From PVC group bacterium (lineage in GTDB: Bacteria > Verrucomicrobiota > Kiritimatiellia > UBA8416), in NCBI GenBank assembly GCA_003567005.1, contig PXBF01000144.1:1-34378 (forward strand): 34,378 bases of DNA. Reading direction: 5' to 3'. The notes below the pieces were generated by a model. The model was not told the origin of the DNA. It did not search any database and was given only the letters and a program-made list of their open reading frames with translations. Position numbers and translations under genes: made by a program. Below, one piece after another: positions 1 to 7,621 of the stretch; the stretch's first letter is position 1, and the number at the start of each line of letters is the position of its first letter.

Positions 1-25
1 GGATATCTGCTTTTCTATGTTCATG

Positions 26-103
26 ACGTCCTTGTTTGGTTTTTGTGGTGAAAACATGCAAGTTGTTGTATCACAACAGCTTGCAACAAACAAGGACGTT
101 TTT
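26..103 (+). terminator. Nested two-tier hairpin followed by a T-run
   Basis: A perfect 13-bp inverted repeat (26-38 with 87-99) encloses a second 12-bp stem (58-69 with 73-84, one G.T-type mismatch, three-base loop). The outer right arm runs straight into five Ts (99-103). On the plus strand this has the form of a rho-independent terminator for a gene lying upstream of the window, with an unusually long, asymmetric arrangement: 19 unpaired bases on the left between the two stems and only 2 on the right. The minus strand has no matching T-run. It could also be the end of a mobile or repetitive element. Confidence 0.45.
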
Positions 104-140
104 ATGAATAATTCAGGCTAGTCTGTTTTTTCCGGTTTAT

Positions 141-507
141 TCATGTAACACTCCATTCTTTTTTCAATTGCTCGTAAAGGGGCGGATTCACCAAATCTAT
201 TTTCCCATTCTGGTCCATAGGGAAATGGGAAAAATGGGGACAGTCGATTGCCCCGACAAGAACCTTCCTGGCTGTGCCGGCCTCCTCGTAGATTCGCAGT
301 AGTTCTTGGCTCTGCTGCCCGTAGATGCTTCGCTTCTTTATGTGGAGATCCGCCAATTTATCGAATTGAGCGAATGGGTATTCGCCTGTTTGGCTTCGCC
401 CTGCTGACATTCGTCTCTAATGGATGGCCCTCCGTGCGCTTGTCCTGTGAAGTCAAAAGCGATTATTCCCAGGAACAGGGAGATTATGCCTTGACTTCAC
501 TTTTCAT
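141..507 (-). pseudogene. Frameshifted remnant of a small exported protein
   Basis: The only open stretch is 410-141 (89 codons, containing GAIDCPHFSHFPMDQNG). Reading further upstream on the same strand, an ATG at 507-505 with an AAAGGAG...AAAGGGG purine-rich leader starts MKSEVK and soon stops. The next frame from 490 reads GIISLFLGIIAFDF followed by TGQAHGGPSIRDE, which looks like a signal-peptide core and mature start. The third frame from about 410 continues to the stop at 141. One missing base near 490 and another between about 360 and 419 would restore a single protein of roughly 122 residues with an N-terminal signal peptide. I do not recognise the family. It may be a decayed gene or a sequencing artefact; alternatively the 89-codon frame is a real short gene. 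Confidence 0.45.
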
Positions 508-659
508 AGGTGACCCCTTTGCTCCTTTACTTGTTGAAAATCGAGAGTAAATCGAATATGGGGACTGCCAAGGTCGTATGTTTACAGGAGGGCATTGGTT
601 ATATAAGGTAGAAGCAGATTGTGGATCGATTGTTTTGATATGTGAGGAGGGGTTTGCAG

Positions 660-1313
660 ATGGAAGAGGTATTGAATGCGGTGGAGGCTCGGGTATTAGG
701 ATGTTTGATTGAGAAGAAGCGGACGACGCCGGAGTATTATCCGTTGACGAAGAACAGTTTACTGGCTGCTTGTAACCAGAAGTCGAACCGTAATCCGGAA
801 ATGCATCTTACGGAATCGATGCTGGATGAGGCGCTCGACTCGTTGCGTTATAAGCACAAGTTTGTTGCGACCGTAACCCAGGCAAATAGCCGGGTGCTTA
901 AATACAAGCATGAGTTATTGTCGCATTACAAATTCGATCCGGAAGATATTGCCGTGCTTTGCGAGTTGCTGGTACGTGGTCCCCAGACTGCCGGTGAGCT
1001 ACGCACGCACACGAAGCGGATGGTGGAAATTGCGTCGCCTGCCAAGGTGAAGGAAATTCTCGATAACTTGATGCATTGGGGGGATATCTCATTTGTCACA
1101 AGAATGCCTCCGGCACGTGGTATGCGCGAGGAGCGCTATGCACACCTGTTTTGTGGTGAACCCGAAATGGATGAAGCGCAGGTTGGGCACCCGGTGCAAG
1201 GCATGCCGGAAACGATGCAGGCGCCCGCAGGGGACGCCCGCATCACGGCATTGGAGGAAAAGGTCGCTGACCTGGAAACGCGACTATCCGCTTTGGAACA
1301 GGCACTGCTGTAG
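660..1313 (+). CDS. yceH: YceH family protein (DUF480/UPF0502)
   Basis: A 217-residue protein matching the usual YceH length. DUF480 proteins consist of two winged-helix domains; here the first begins at EARVLGCLIEKK (about residues 9-20) and carries the family's TTPEYYPLT and NQKSNRNP segments, and the second carries CELLVRGPQTAGELR. The C-terminal 26 residues (ALEEKVADLETRLSALEQALL region) form a heptad-like coiled coil. I chose the ATG at 660 over the in-frame GTG at 642 because a strong GAGGAGG (644-650) lies nine bases upstream and would be inside the gene otherwise. The molecular role of the family is unknown. The gene stands alone and its stop lies only 12 bp from the stop of the convergent RND gene, with no terminator visible between them. 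Confidence 0.9.
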   Translation: MEEVLNAVEARVLGCLIEKKRTTPEYYPLTKNSLLAACNQKSNRNPEMHLTESMLDEALDSLRYKHKFVATVTQANSRVLKYKHELLSHYKFDPEDIAVLCELLVRGPQTAGELRTHTKRMVEIASPAKVKEILDNLMHWGDISFVTRMPPARGMREERYAHLFCGEPEMDEAQVGHPVQGMPETMQAPAGDARITALEEKVADLETRLSALEQALL

Positions 1314-1325
1314 CCTATCATCTGG

Positions 1326-4300
1326 TCATGCCTTTTTCTTTTGTTTGCGGGTGAAGAGGTCGTAGAGTACGGGTAGCAGGATCAGCGTCATGATGCCGGA
1401 GACGAGGATCCCGCCGACCGATGCAATACCGGCTGCATTACGAAATTCCGCACCGATCGCGCGACTGACTGCCATGGGCATCATACCGAGTACTGCGGCA
1501 ATGGTGATCATGATCACGGGCCTGAACTGTTCGGATGCAGCTTGAATCATGGCCGTATGGCGGTGTTCGCCTTCACGCACATGGACATTGAATTGATCCA
1601 TGATCAAGATGGCATTGTTCACGACAATACCCATCATCATGATCGCACTCATCATCACAAAGATTTCCATACTGTTATTCGTGAGGGTCAGTGACCAGGC
1701 AATACCGATCATGGTTAACGGGATGGTTACCAGAATCAATAGTGGCTGACGAAATGATTCGAGGATGGCTGAAAGTGTCAAGATCACGAGTACTAGCGCA
1801 ATCAAGGCCGCTTCGCCCAAATCGCTCATGGCATCGGTCATGATTTCATACATGCCGACGAACTCATAATCATATTCGGAAGGCAAGATCTCGCTTTCGT
1901 CAATCACCGCAGAAAGCTGCTCAACTGCGCTACCCATCGGTAGAGTAGGGGCCAGGTTTGCTGTCAACCGTGCAATGCGTTGGCGGTTCTTGCGCGTAAT
2001 TTGCACCAAGGTTTCCGTTTCTTCAATATGCGCCAGCGATTCCAGCGTTACGGGGCGGCTGCCGTCACCCGGAAAAGCAAACGACCGCAGTTGTTCGATC
2101 CCGGGGCGTTCTTCCAATTTGACGATGATATCGAAGTTACGCGCATCGCTTTTAAAGGTTCCGGCCTCCAGGCCTTCAATATTGCCGCGCACCATATTTC
2201 CCAATGCCAAGGGGGCAATCCCCATATCTGCCAATACAGGTAGATTCGGGGTAATGTTCCATTCCGGTTTACCGCTGCGAACAGATGTCTCCACATCGGT
2301 AAAGCCGGGAATGTCTCTTGCCAGCGACTGGATATCGGTCGCCAATAGATCCAGTCTTTCTAGATCTGGACCGGCAATCTCGAGCTCCAGGTCCGCGCTG
2401 GCGTCACCGGAGAAATCGGGTATGGACACAGTCACAATCGCGTCGGGTACATCGGCAAGCTTTTCGCGCACGGCATTCACGAGATCATGAATGGATTCGC
2501 GTCGCTCGTCGCGTTGGTTAAAATAGATCTGGATGGATCCGAGAAAAGCGCCTTCAAGAATTTCCCCTTGTACGCCGCCCGTCCGGGTGACGATATGCTC
2601 GATGTGGGGGACTTCCTGTAGTTTTTCGCTTGCGGCCAGCACACGCTGCCGGGTGCGCTCCAGCGCAAAGTGGGTGGGGTATTCCAGTCTTACCTGCACC
2701 TCGGCGCCATCTACATCGGCAGCCCCTTCGGATCCCAAGCGTCCCAATAGCATGAGGGAATGCAAGAACAGCAGGGCAACCGCACATACGACTAGAATAG
2801 CCGCCCAGCGCCGCTGTTCGAGAAAGCGCAGAATTTGCCGGTAGCGCCGTAAGCGATTGTCAAACCAACGGTTCCAGCCTTTTTCCATTTTTGCGAGTAT
2901 ACCATTTTGGGATGTATCACGCGGTTTGAGCAGTAAGGCACAAAGCATGGGCGTTAGGGTGAAAGACACGAACAGGGACACAATCGTCATCACCAGTAGG
3001 GTCATGGAAAAGAAACTGATGATACGTCCGAACAAGCTTCCCATCACGGATATGGGGAAGAGCACCACCATATTGGTGCTGGCACTTGCCAACACGGGTA
3101 CAAACGCCTTGGCTGCTCCGCGCCGTGCCGCTTCTGGTGGCGGATGGTTGTCATGCAATGCCGAAATAATGGCTTCGAGTACAACGATCGAGTTTGTGAC
3201 CAGAATACCCACGGACATACCGATTGCCATGAGCGTGGTGGCATTGAGGCTGAAGCCGAGCGCATAAATGACGAAGATCCCAACCAGAATGGTGAGTGGC
3301 ATGGTCAACGCAATGATGAACATGGAGCGCACGTTATACAAAAAGAAAAAGAGAATGGCTCCCGTCATGAGAATGCCTTGTATGACATTGAGCCAGGCAC
3401 CCCGGTTCATTGATTCAATCAACGTGCTGTTATCGGCCACCCAGACCAAATCCATATCTTCCGGTAGACTTTCGCGTATGGAGTCGATTTGTTCCTCGAC
3501 GCGTCGAATGACGGCGACAGCATTGGCATCACCTCGTTTGATGACATTCATTACCACCGCTGATGCACCATCCAGTTCCGCGGTTTGACGCAATTCTGCG
3601 GTAGTCATGACGGCACGTCCCACATCGCCCAAATGGATACGATTTCCGTCATGGCTATCGATGACAATCTGATCGAGCAAATCGAGGTCTTCATATTCCG
3701 CTCGGTAGGCAATACTATACTCGGCATAATCGTCGCGTAAGCGCCCAGCCGGAATGCTGCCGATGTTACTTTTTACAGCTTCGGCAATGTGTGACGATGT
3801 CAAGTTGCGCGCTGCCAGTGCTTCGCGATCCAGCAAGATGTGCATTTCGCGGGGCGCACCGCCGACCAATGTAATGTCGGCGACCCCCAGTATGGCGGCG
3901 AGCCGATCACGCAACTGATCATCGGCATAATCAAATAAGTCATCCAATCCGGCTGTTCCGGTCAGTGCTAACGTAACGACGGGTGTAGCCCCGATATCCA
4001 TTTTTAAAATGATGGGGTCATCTGCACCAGCGGGGAGATCGGAAAGCACGAGGTCGATTTCTTCACGGACATCCATTGCCGCAACATCGACATCTACTTC
4101 CAATTCGAATTCAAGCAAGACCTGGCAGACATTTTCCATACTGTAGGAGGTAACATGCCGGAGACCATTGACAGCCGAGACGGCATCTTCGATGCGTCTG
4201 GCAATATCGATTTCAATCTCTTCTGGAGAAGCCCCGGGGTATGTCACGGTGACGGTGACATACGGGACATCGATTTCCGGCAATAGTTCGAGGTTCATTT

Positions 4301-4391
4301 GCCGCAAGGCATTGATTCCGAGCAATGCGAGGGCTATCAAAAGACAACCCATCGCGACAGGTCGTTTAATGGAGGCATTAGCAAGAAACAT
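1326..4391 (-). CDS. RND efflux transporter, inner-membrane permease (AcrB/HAE1-like)
   Basis: A 1021-residue protein with the RND plan: TM1 at about 10-30, a periplasmic porter domain with YPGASPEEIE, a TM cluster at about 330-480, a second porter domain, and a final TM cluster at about 850-1015. RND pumps of this family move hydrophobic or amphiphilic compounds out of the cell together with a fusion protein and an outer-membrane channel, both encoded just upstream in the same operon. The start has a GAGGAG formed by the last two sense codons of the fusion-protein gene, which ends 4 bp before, so translation is probably coupled. Odd: the TM4 segment reads GILVTNSIVVLE, so the Asp pair of AcrB (D407/D408) is replaced by T399-N400, and TM10 reads VVNNAILIMD, with N925 where AcrB has K940. 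Substrate cannot be predicted. Confidence 0.93.
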   Translation of the reverse strand: MFLANASIKRPVAMGCLLIALALLGINALRQMNLELLPEIDVPYVTVTVTYPGASPEEIEIDIARRIEDAVSAVNGLRHVTSYSMENVCQVLLEFELEVDVDVAAMDVREEIDLVLSDLPAGADDPIILKMDIGATPVVTLALTGTAGLDDLFDYADDQLRDRLAAILGVADITLVGGAPREMHILLDREALAARNLTSSHIAEAVKSNIGSIPAGRLRDDYAEYSIAYRAEYEDLDLLDQIVIDSHDGNRIHLGDVGRAVMTTAELRQTAELDGASAVVMNVIKRGDANAVAVIRRVEEQIDSIRESLPEDMDLVWVADNSTLIESMNRGAWLNVIQGILMTGAILFFFLYNVRSMFIIALTMPLTILVGIFVIYALGFSLNATTLMAIGMSVGILVTNSIVVLEAIISALHDNHPPPEAARRGAAKAFVPVLASASTNMVVLFPISVMGSLFGRIISFFSMTLLVMTIVSLFVSFTLTPMLCALLLKPRDTSQNGILAKMEKGWNRWFDNRLRRYRQILRFLEQRRWAAILVVCAVALLFLHSLMLLGRLGSEGAADVDGAEVQVRLEYPTHFALERTRQRVLAASEKLQEVPHIEHIVTRTGGVQGEILEGAFLGSIQIYFNQRDERRESIHDLVNAVREKLADVPDAIVTVSIPDFSGDASADLELEIAGPDLERLDLLATDIQSLARDIPGFTDVETSVRSGKPEWNITPNLPVLADMGIAPLALGNMVRGNIEGLEAGTFKSDARNFDIIVKLEERPGIEQLRSFAFPGDGSRPVTLESLAHIEETETLVQITRKNRQRIARLTANLAPTLPMGSAVEQLSAVIDESEILPSEYDYEFVGMYEIMTDAMSDLGEAALIALVLVILTLSAILESFRQPLLILVTIPLTMIGIAWSLTLTNNSMEIFVMMSAIMMMGIVVNNAILIMDQFNVHVREGEHRHTAMIQAASEQFRPVIMITIAAVLGMMPMAVSRAIGAEFRNAAGIASVGGILVSGIMTLILLPVLYDLFTRKQKKKA

Positions 4392-4395
4392 TGTA

Positions 4396-5568
4396 TTACT
4401 CCTCGTTGGTTACGTGAACCGGTGCACCATCTTCCGCGGCGTGATGGCCTGTTTTGATGACATACGCCATGTCCTCTGATAATCCTTCCAGGATTTCCGT
4501 CATCCCGTCGGTGCTGTAACCGGTTTTGACATTCACGCGTTTGGCTTTGTCGTCTTCCACGACCATGACATAGGTTTCTGTTCCGCTTTTGATGACTGAA
4601 TCCGTCGGAACGCCGCGTCCCTCGCGCTGATCCAGTATGATCGTAGCCTTGGCCATCATACCGGGAGCAATCCAGTCGGGTGGGGCATCGAGTCGAGCGC
4701 GAATTTCAAAGTTGCGTAAGCGTTCATGGACGGTTGGGCTACGATAATGTATGCTGTAGGTACCGAGCGTACGTTGCGCTGCCTCTAGCGCCAGGTGGGT
4801 TTCCCCCTTCACAATGTCGGGAAAAACGCGTTCCGGGAGGAAAGCGGAGAATTTCAGGTTACCGACGGCATCGATGCGAAACACGGGGTGATTGGGCGCA
4901 ATGCTTTCTCCCCGTTCATGCATGCGCTGGCTTATGGCACCATCCAGCGGGGCTCGAATGATGGTGTCGCGCACATCACGCTCGGCGATGGCTAAAGCCG
5001 CTTCTGCCTGCCGTATCTGGGCTTTGGCAACATCCACATTGGCTTTGGCAACCTGCTCGGCAGCTTTGGCCGCTTTCCATTTTGTTTCCACTTGTTCCGC
5101 GCTTTGTTGGGACACAGCGTCATCGGCACGCAATGCAACAAACCGGTTTTGTTCTCTCTCGGCACGATTGCGTTCCACCGTAGCCTGTTGCGCTTGCGCC
5201 TCGGCTACCAACAGGGCGCTTCGGGCATGATATACATCCTGCTCTCGTGCCACACGTGTATTTTCCCACTGCTCGGCATCAATATGCGCGAGGATCTGCC
5301 CGTTGGTTACGGCGGCACCATCCTCCACCAGTATCTCCTGCAATATGCCTCCGGTCCGGGAGGGGACCATCGCATATTCCTCTGCTTCGATCGTGCCTTG
5401 GACTTGTGCCCTTCGCATAAAGTCCATGGTCTTGACAGGCGTGACTTCCACTTCCCGTATGGTCTGGCCGTCGTTGCCATCGTCTCCCGCACGGCGGGAA
5501 CAGCCTGCTGTGATTACGAGCAGTATTGTTGCGAGGATTGTCCATTTTTTCTTATTGTTGATTAACAT
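4396..5568 (-). CDS. RND efflux membrane fusion protein, lipoprotein (HlyD/AcrA-like)
   Basis: A 390-residue periplasmic adaptor. The N-terminus has lysines, a hydrophobic stretch and a lipobox (ITAGCS, Cys23), so it should be a lipoprotein, as AcrA is. A lipoyl/barrel-sandwich half (GGILQEILVEDGAAVTNGQILAHID) is followed by a long Ala/Glu/Gln-rich alpha-hairpin (about 105-190), the second lipoyl half (IIRAPLDGAISQRM) and beta-barrel and membrane-proximal parts (PGMMAKATIIL...). It bridges the RND pump and the TolC-like channel. The ATG follows AAAGGACGAAC, and its first 17 bases overlap the end of the upstream TolC-like gene, consistent with one transcript. Confidence 0.93.
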   Translation of the reverse strand: MLINNKKKWTILATILLVITAGCSRRAGDDGNDGQTIREVEVTPVKTMDFMRRAQVQGTIEAEEYAMVPSRTGGILQEILVEDGAAVTNGQILAHIDAEQWENTRVAREQDVYHARSALLVAEAQAQQATVERNRAEREQNRFVALRADDAVSQQSAEQVETKWKAAKAAEQVAKANVDVAKAQIRQAEAALAIAERDVRDTIIRAPLDGAISQRMHERGESIAPNHPVFRIDAVGNLKFSAFLPERVFPDIVKGETHLALEAAQRTLGTYSIHYRSPTVHERLRNFEIRARLDAPPDWIAPGMMAKATIILDQREGRGVPTDSVIKSGTETYVMVVEDDKAKRVNVKTGYSTDGMTEILEGLSEDMAYVIKTGHHAAEDGAPVHVTNEE

Positions 5569-6940
5569 GTTCGTCCTTTCGTGCTGTCATGCGTGGGGTT
5601 GTGAGGAGTGTGCCTGTAGCGCGTTCGAGTGCGCGATAGGCCATAATGCGGTTATAGGCGGCATCCGCGAGGCGGCGCTCGCTCTCGGCGAGAGCAACTT
5701 GCGCGGACAAAACGTCGATCTGTTCCTGTAAGCCCTCCTCATATGCACGCGTGGCGAGGCGCAGGGCTTCGCGCGACTCAGCAGCAAAAGCGGTTTCTGC
5801 TTCCAGCAGGCGTTCGGTAGTACGGATGTTGGCTTGCGCCTCTGCAATTTCCCACTCGGTCTGTAAAAGTAAGTCTTCGTATTGCAAGCGAGCCTGCTCG
5901 AGCCGCGCACGTGATTGGTTGATTTTTCCTTGCGTCCGGCCACCTTGAAAGATTGGCATTTCAGCGCGCAAGCCTACGATCCATTCGTCTTCCCATTCAT
6001 TTTCAAAGGACGTATTGGGGTTTGCTTGTTGATAGCGCCCAAAGGCGACTACTTTTGGCTTTCTGCCACTGCGCGCCACTTGTTCGCCTTCGCGCTCCAC
6101 TGCCACTTTGAACCGTGCTGCCGCAAGATCAGGGCGGTTCTGCCGGGCGATCGACAATAACGCATCCTGGGATATCTCCGGCGGATCTACTTCCAGTTCG
6201 CCAGTGATTTCACGGGGCGAATCCAAGGGAAGATCCAGCAAGCGGAAAAGCGCAAGACGCGCCTTTTCCAGCGCATTTTCAGCAGCGATCACTTCCGCGC
6301 TTCGTTGACTGCGTTGGGATTCTGCACGAATGCGGTCAAAACTTGTGCTGATGCCTTGTTCTTCTTTTTGGCGTACGATGGAGTAGTTGCGTTCGGCCAG
6401 TTTATGGGCTTCCGTTGCGACCGCGACATGCGCCTTTGTGCGCAATACTTGATTAAATGCCTGATGTACCTGATAGGCGGTTGCACTGCGCGCTTCATCA
6501 ACCAGCGCATGTGCAGCCGATTCATATTCCCGGGCAAGATTCTTTGCGGCCCGGATGCCACCACCGGCATACAGGATCTGTTGTAGCTCTGCCGCGGCTT
6601 CGTAATTATCGCGCCGCCCCATGTTAATGGGGGCATCGCCGAACATCAACATGGGTATCTCATCCAGATACGTATAGTCAAAGCGTAGACCAAGTTGGGG
6701 CAGGGCATCGGCACGTATTTCCGTGATTTGTCCTTGCGCAACCGACACCTCTTGTTGTGCAATTTGTATGTGCCGTGCATGGTTGTCGGCTAGCGTGAGT
6801 GCCTCGATCAATGTCAGGGGAGAAGTATCCGTTGCGTCGGTATCCGCCAATCCCATGCTTCCCATAAGCATCAGGCAGGCGCTCATGCTTGCGATATTCC
6901 TTCGTTGACTCATCATTCTGGTATTCACGTTTTGCCTCAT
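5552..6940 (-). CDS. TolC-like outer membrane efflux protein (OEP family)
   Basis: A 462-residue protein with the two tandem OEP repeats of TolC-type channels: long alpha-helical stretches rich in Ala, Glu, Gln and Arg (about 90-240 and 310-430) alternating with short beta segments. The hydrophobic ACLMLMGSMGLA near residues 21-32 is the signal peptide; the preceding residues are polar and basic, so translation may instead begin at Met9 or Met10. The chosen ATG (6940-6938) overlaps the TGA of the upstream small gene in an ATGA arrangement, which favours coupled translation. It would be the outer-membrane exit duct for the fusion protein and RND pump encoded immediately downstream. Confidence 0.92.
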   Translation of the reverse strand: MRQNVNTRMMSQRRNIASMSACLMLMGSMGLADTDATDTSPLTLIEALTLADNHARHIQIAQQEVSVAQGQITEIRADALPQLGLRFDYTYLDEIPMLMFGDAPINMGRRDNYEAAAELQQILYAGGGIRAAKNLAREYESAAHALVDEARSATAYQVHQAFNQVLRTKAHVAVATEAHKLAERNYSIVRQKEEQGISTSFDRIRAESQRSQRSAEVIAAENALEKARLALFRLLDLPLDSPREITGELEVDPPEISQDALLSIARQNRPDLAAARFKVAVEREGEQVARSGRKPKVVAFGRYQQANPNTSFENEWEDEWIVGLRAEMPIFQGGRTQGKINQSRARLEQARLQYEDLLLQTEWEIAEAQANIRTTERLLEAETAFAAESREALRLATRAYEEGLQEQIDVLSAQVALAESERRLADAAYNRIMAYRALERATGTLLTTPRMTARKDEHVNQQ

Positions 6941-7218
6941 TTGCTCTGTTTCTCATTCCAGATGGTGTGCGACAAGGCACCAAATGCATGCATGGTCTCT
7001 GCGAGTAGATAGCCCTCACGCGTTTTTACCGGCTGTCGATCATTATCCCACTGCAGAATCACTGCCAAATCCCCAAAATCGTCGGTTTGCGTCCACACCA
7101 GCACGCCATGCAGACTGGAAATCGGGCGCAGTTCCTTCGCCATCTGTTCCAAGGTTCGAAGTGCGTCATCCCGATCTTGCATGCGCGGCCGCACTTGTAT
7201 CATCTCAACCCATCTCAT
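6937..7218 (-). CDS. Small protein, possibly dimeric alpha/beta-barrel (ABM-like); first gene of the efflux operon
   Basis: A 93-residue cytoplasmic-looking protein with no signal peptide or membrane segment. The pattern of an N-terminal strand (RWVEMIQVRPR), a helix (DDALRTLEQMAKEL), and strands around HGVLVWTQTDDFGDLAVILQWD is that of small ferredoxin-like dimeric alpha/beta-barrel proteins such as antibiotic-biosynthesis monooxygenase-like domains. This is a fold-level guess, not a family hit. The start at 7218 is supported by AAGGAG about nine bases upstream; a longer reading from 7284 would run through the sigma-54 promoter and is rejected. Its end overlaps the TolC-like start (ATGA). 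Its place as first gene under the operon promoter suggests a role linked to the pump's substrate, for example modifying or sensing it. Confidence 0.7.
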   Translation of the reverse strand: MRWVEMIQVRPRMQDRDDALRTLEQMAKELRPISSLHGVLVWTQTDDFGDLAVILQWDNDRQPVKTREGYLLAETMHAFGALSHTIWNEKQSK

Positions 7219-7261
7219 AGGCCCACTCTCCTTGTTTATTCTTGTACGCGTGATTAATAGA

Positions 7262-7277
7262 TGCAAATTGCGTGCCA
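7262..7277 (-). promoter_or_regulatory. Sigma-54 (-24/-12) promoter of the efflux operon
   Basis: The minus strand reads TGGCACGCAATTTGCA, an essentially perfect match to the sigma-54 consensus TGGCACG-N4-TTGC(A/T), with GG at 7276/7275 and GC at 7264/7263 separated by ten bases. Transcription would start near 7251, giving a leader of about 33 bases to the ATG at 7218. Such promoters are inactive without an AAA+ activator bound upstream, and one is encoded divergently at 7622. Confidence 0.85.
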
Positions 7278-7330
7278 AGCTCAAAACTCTTAGAAAACCA
7301 CGGTTTTATAGCTTGTAACCCTGGTTGAAA

Positions 7331-7366
7331 CGCAATATATTGCGACAAAGAGTCAATATATTGCGA
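7331..7366. promoter_or_regulatory. Tandem palindromic activator sites (UAS)
   Basis: A perfect 14-bp palindrome CGCAATATATTGCG (7331-7344) is followed by a 12/14 copy (7352-7365). The centres are 21 bp apart, two helical turns, so both sites face the same side of the DNA. They lie about 87 and 108 bp upstream of the predicted sigma-54 start for the efflux operon, the usual distance for enhancer-type sites. They are probably bound by the HTH domain of the divergently encoded activator; that assignment is inference. Confidence 0.75.
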
Positions 7367-7444
7367 TTGTGTTAAATGTTGATGCCGGCAATATTAATAC
7401 GTTGAAAGAGCTAACGTTTGTTCTTTATTAGGGAGAAAAAAATG

Positions 7445-7552
7445 TAGCCCGCTGGAGCCTGTCCTCCATCGCTTCAGCGAAGAAGATCCGAAGGCGCGGC
7501 TGGCCGTGCGTAGTACATGGGTGTGTGGTGTGTACCAAGCCTTTAACGGGCT
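7445..7552. repeat. Dispersed hairpin-type repeat element (copy A)
   Basis: A non-coding GC-rich block inside the 403-bp gap between the efflux operon and its regulator. It is bounded by AGCCCG (7446-7451) and CGGGCT (7547-7552) and contains TCCTCCATCGCTTCAGCGAAG (split here: TCCTCCATC, then GCTTCAGCGAAG), with a short TCGCT/AGCGA hairpin. It resembles, in inverted orientation, the TCCTAC...GCGAAGTAGGA part of the element at 18990-19156. Between it and the activator sites (7367-7444) the DNA is AT-rich; a weak TTGAAA (7402) / TTTATT (7424) pair could be the regulator's own promoter. Confidence 0.5.
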
Positions 7553-7621
7553 GGCTATGTGCGTCCCACGCGCAAGGCTGCTTTCGGCGAAAACAGCCTA
7601 CTAACAATAAAGGTGATAGTT

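Noticed and set aside
26..103. Integron attC or IS200/IS605-type end
   Set aside because: No RYYYAAC/GTTRRRY core sites and no integrase, TnpA or TnpB gene are visible nearby.
248..550. Open frame of 100 codons on the plus strand
   Set aside because: It overlaps the minus-strand remnant, has an Arg/Pro/Cys-rich random composition and no ribosome site; the minus-strand reading is more protein-like.
7219..7284. N-terminal extension of the small efflux-operon protein
   Set aside because: It would pass through the sigma-54 promoter; the AAGGAG before 7218 sets the start.
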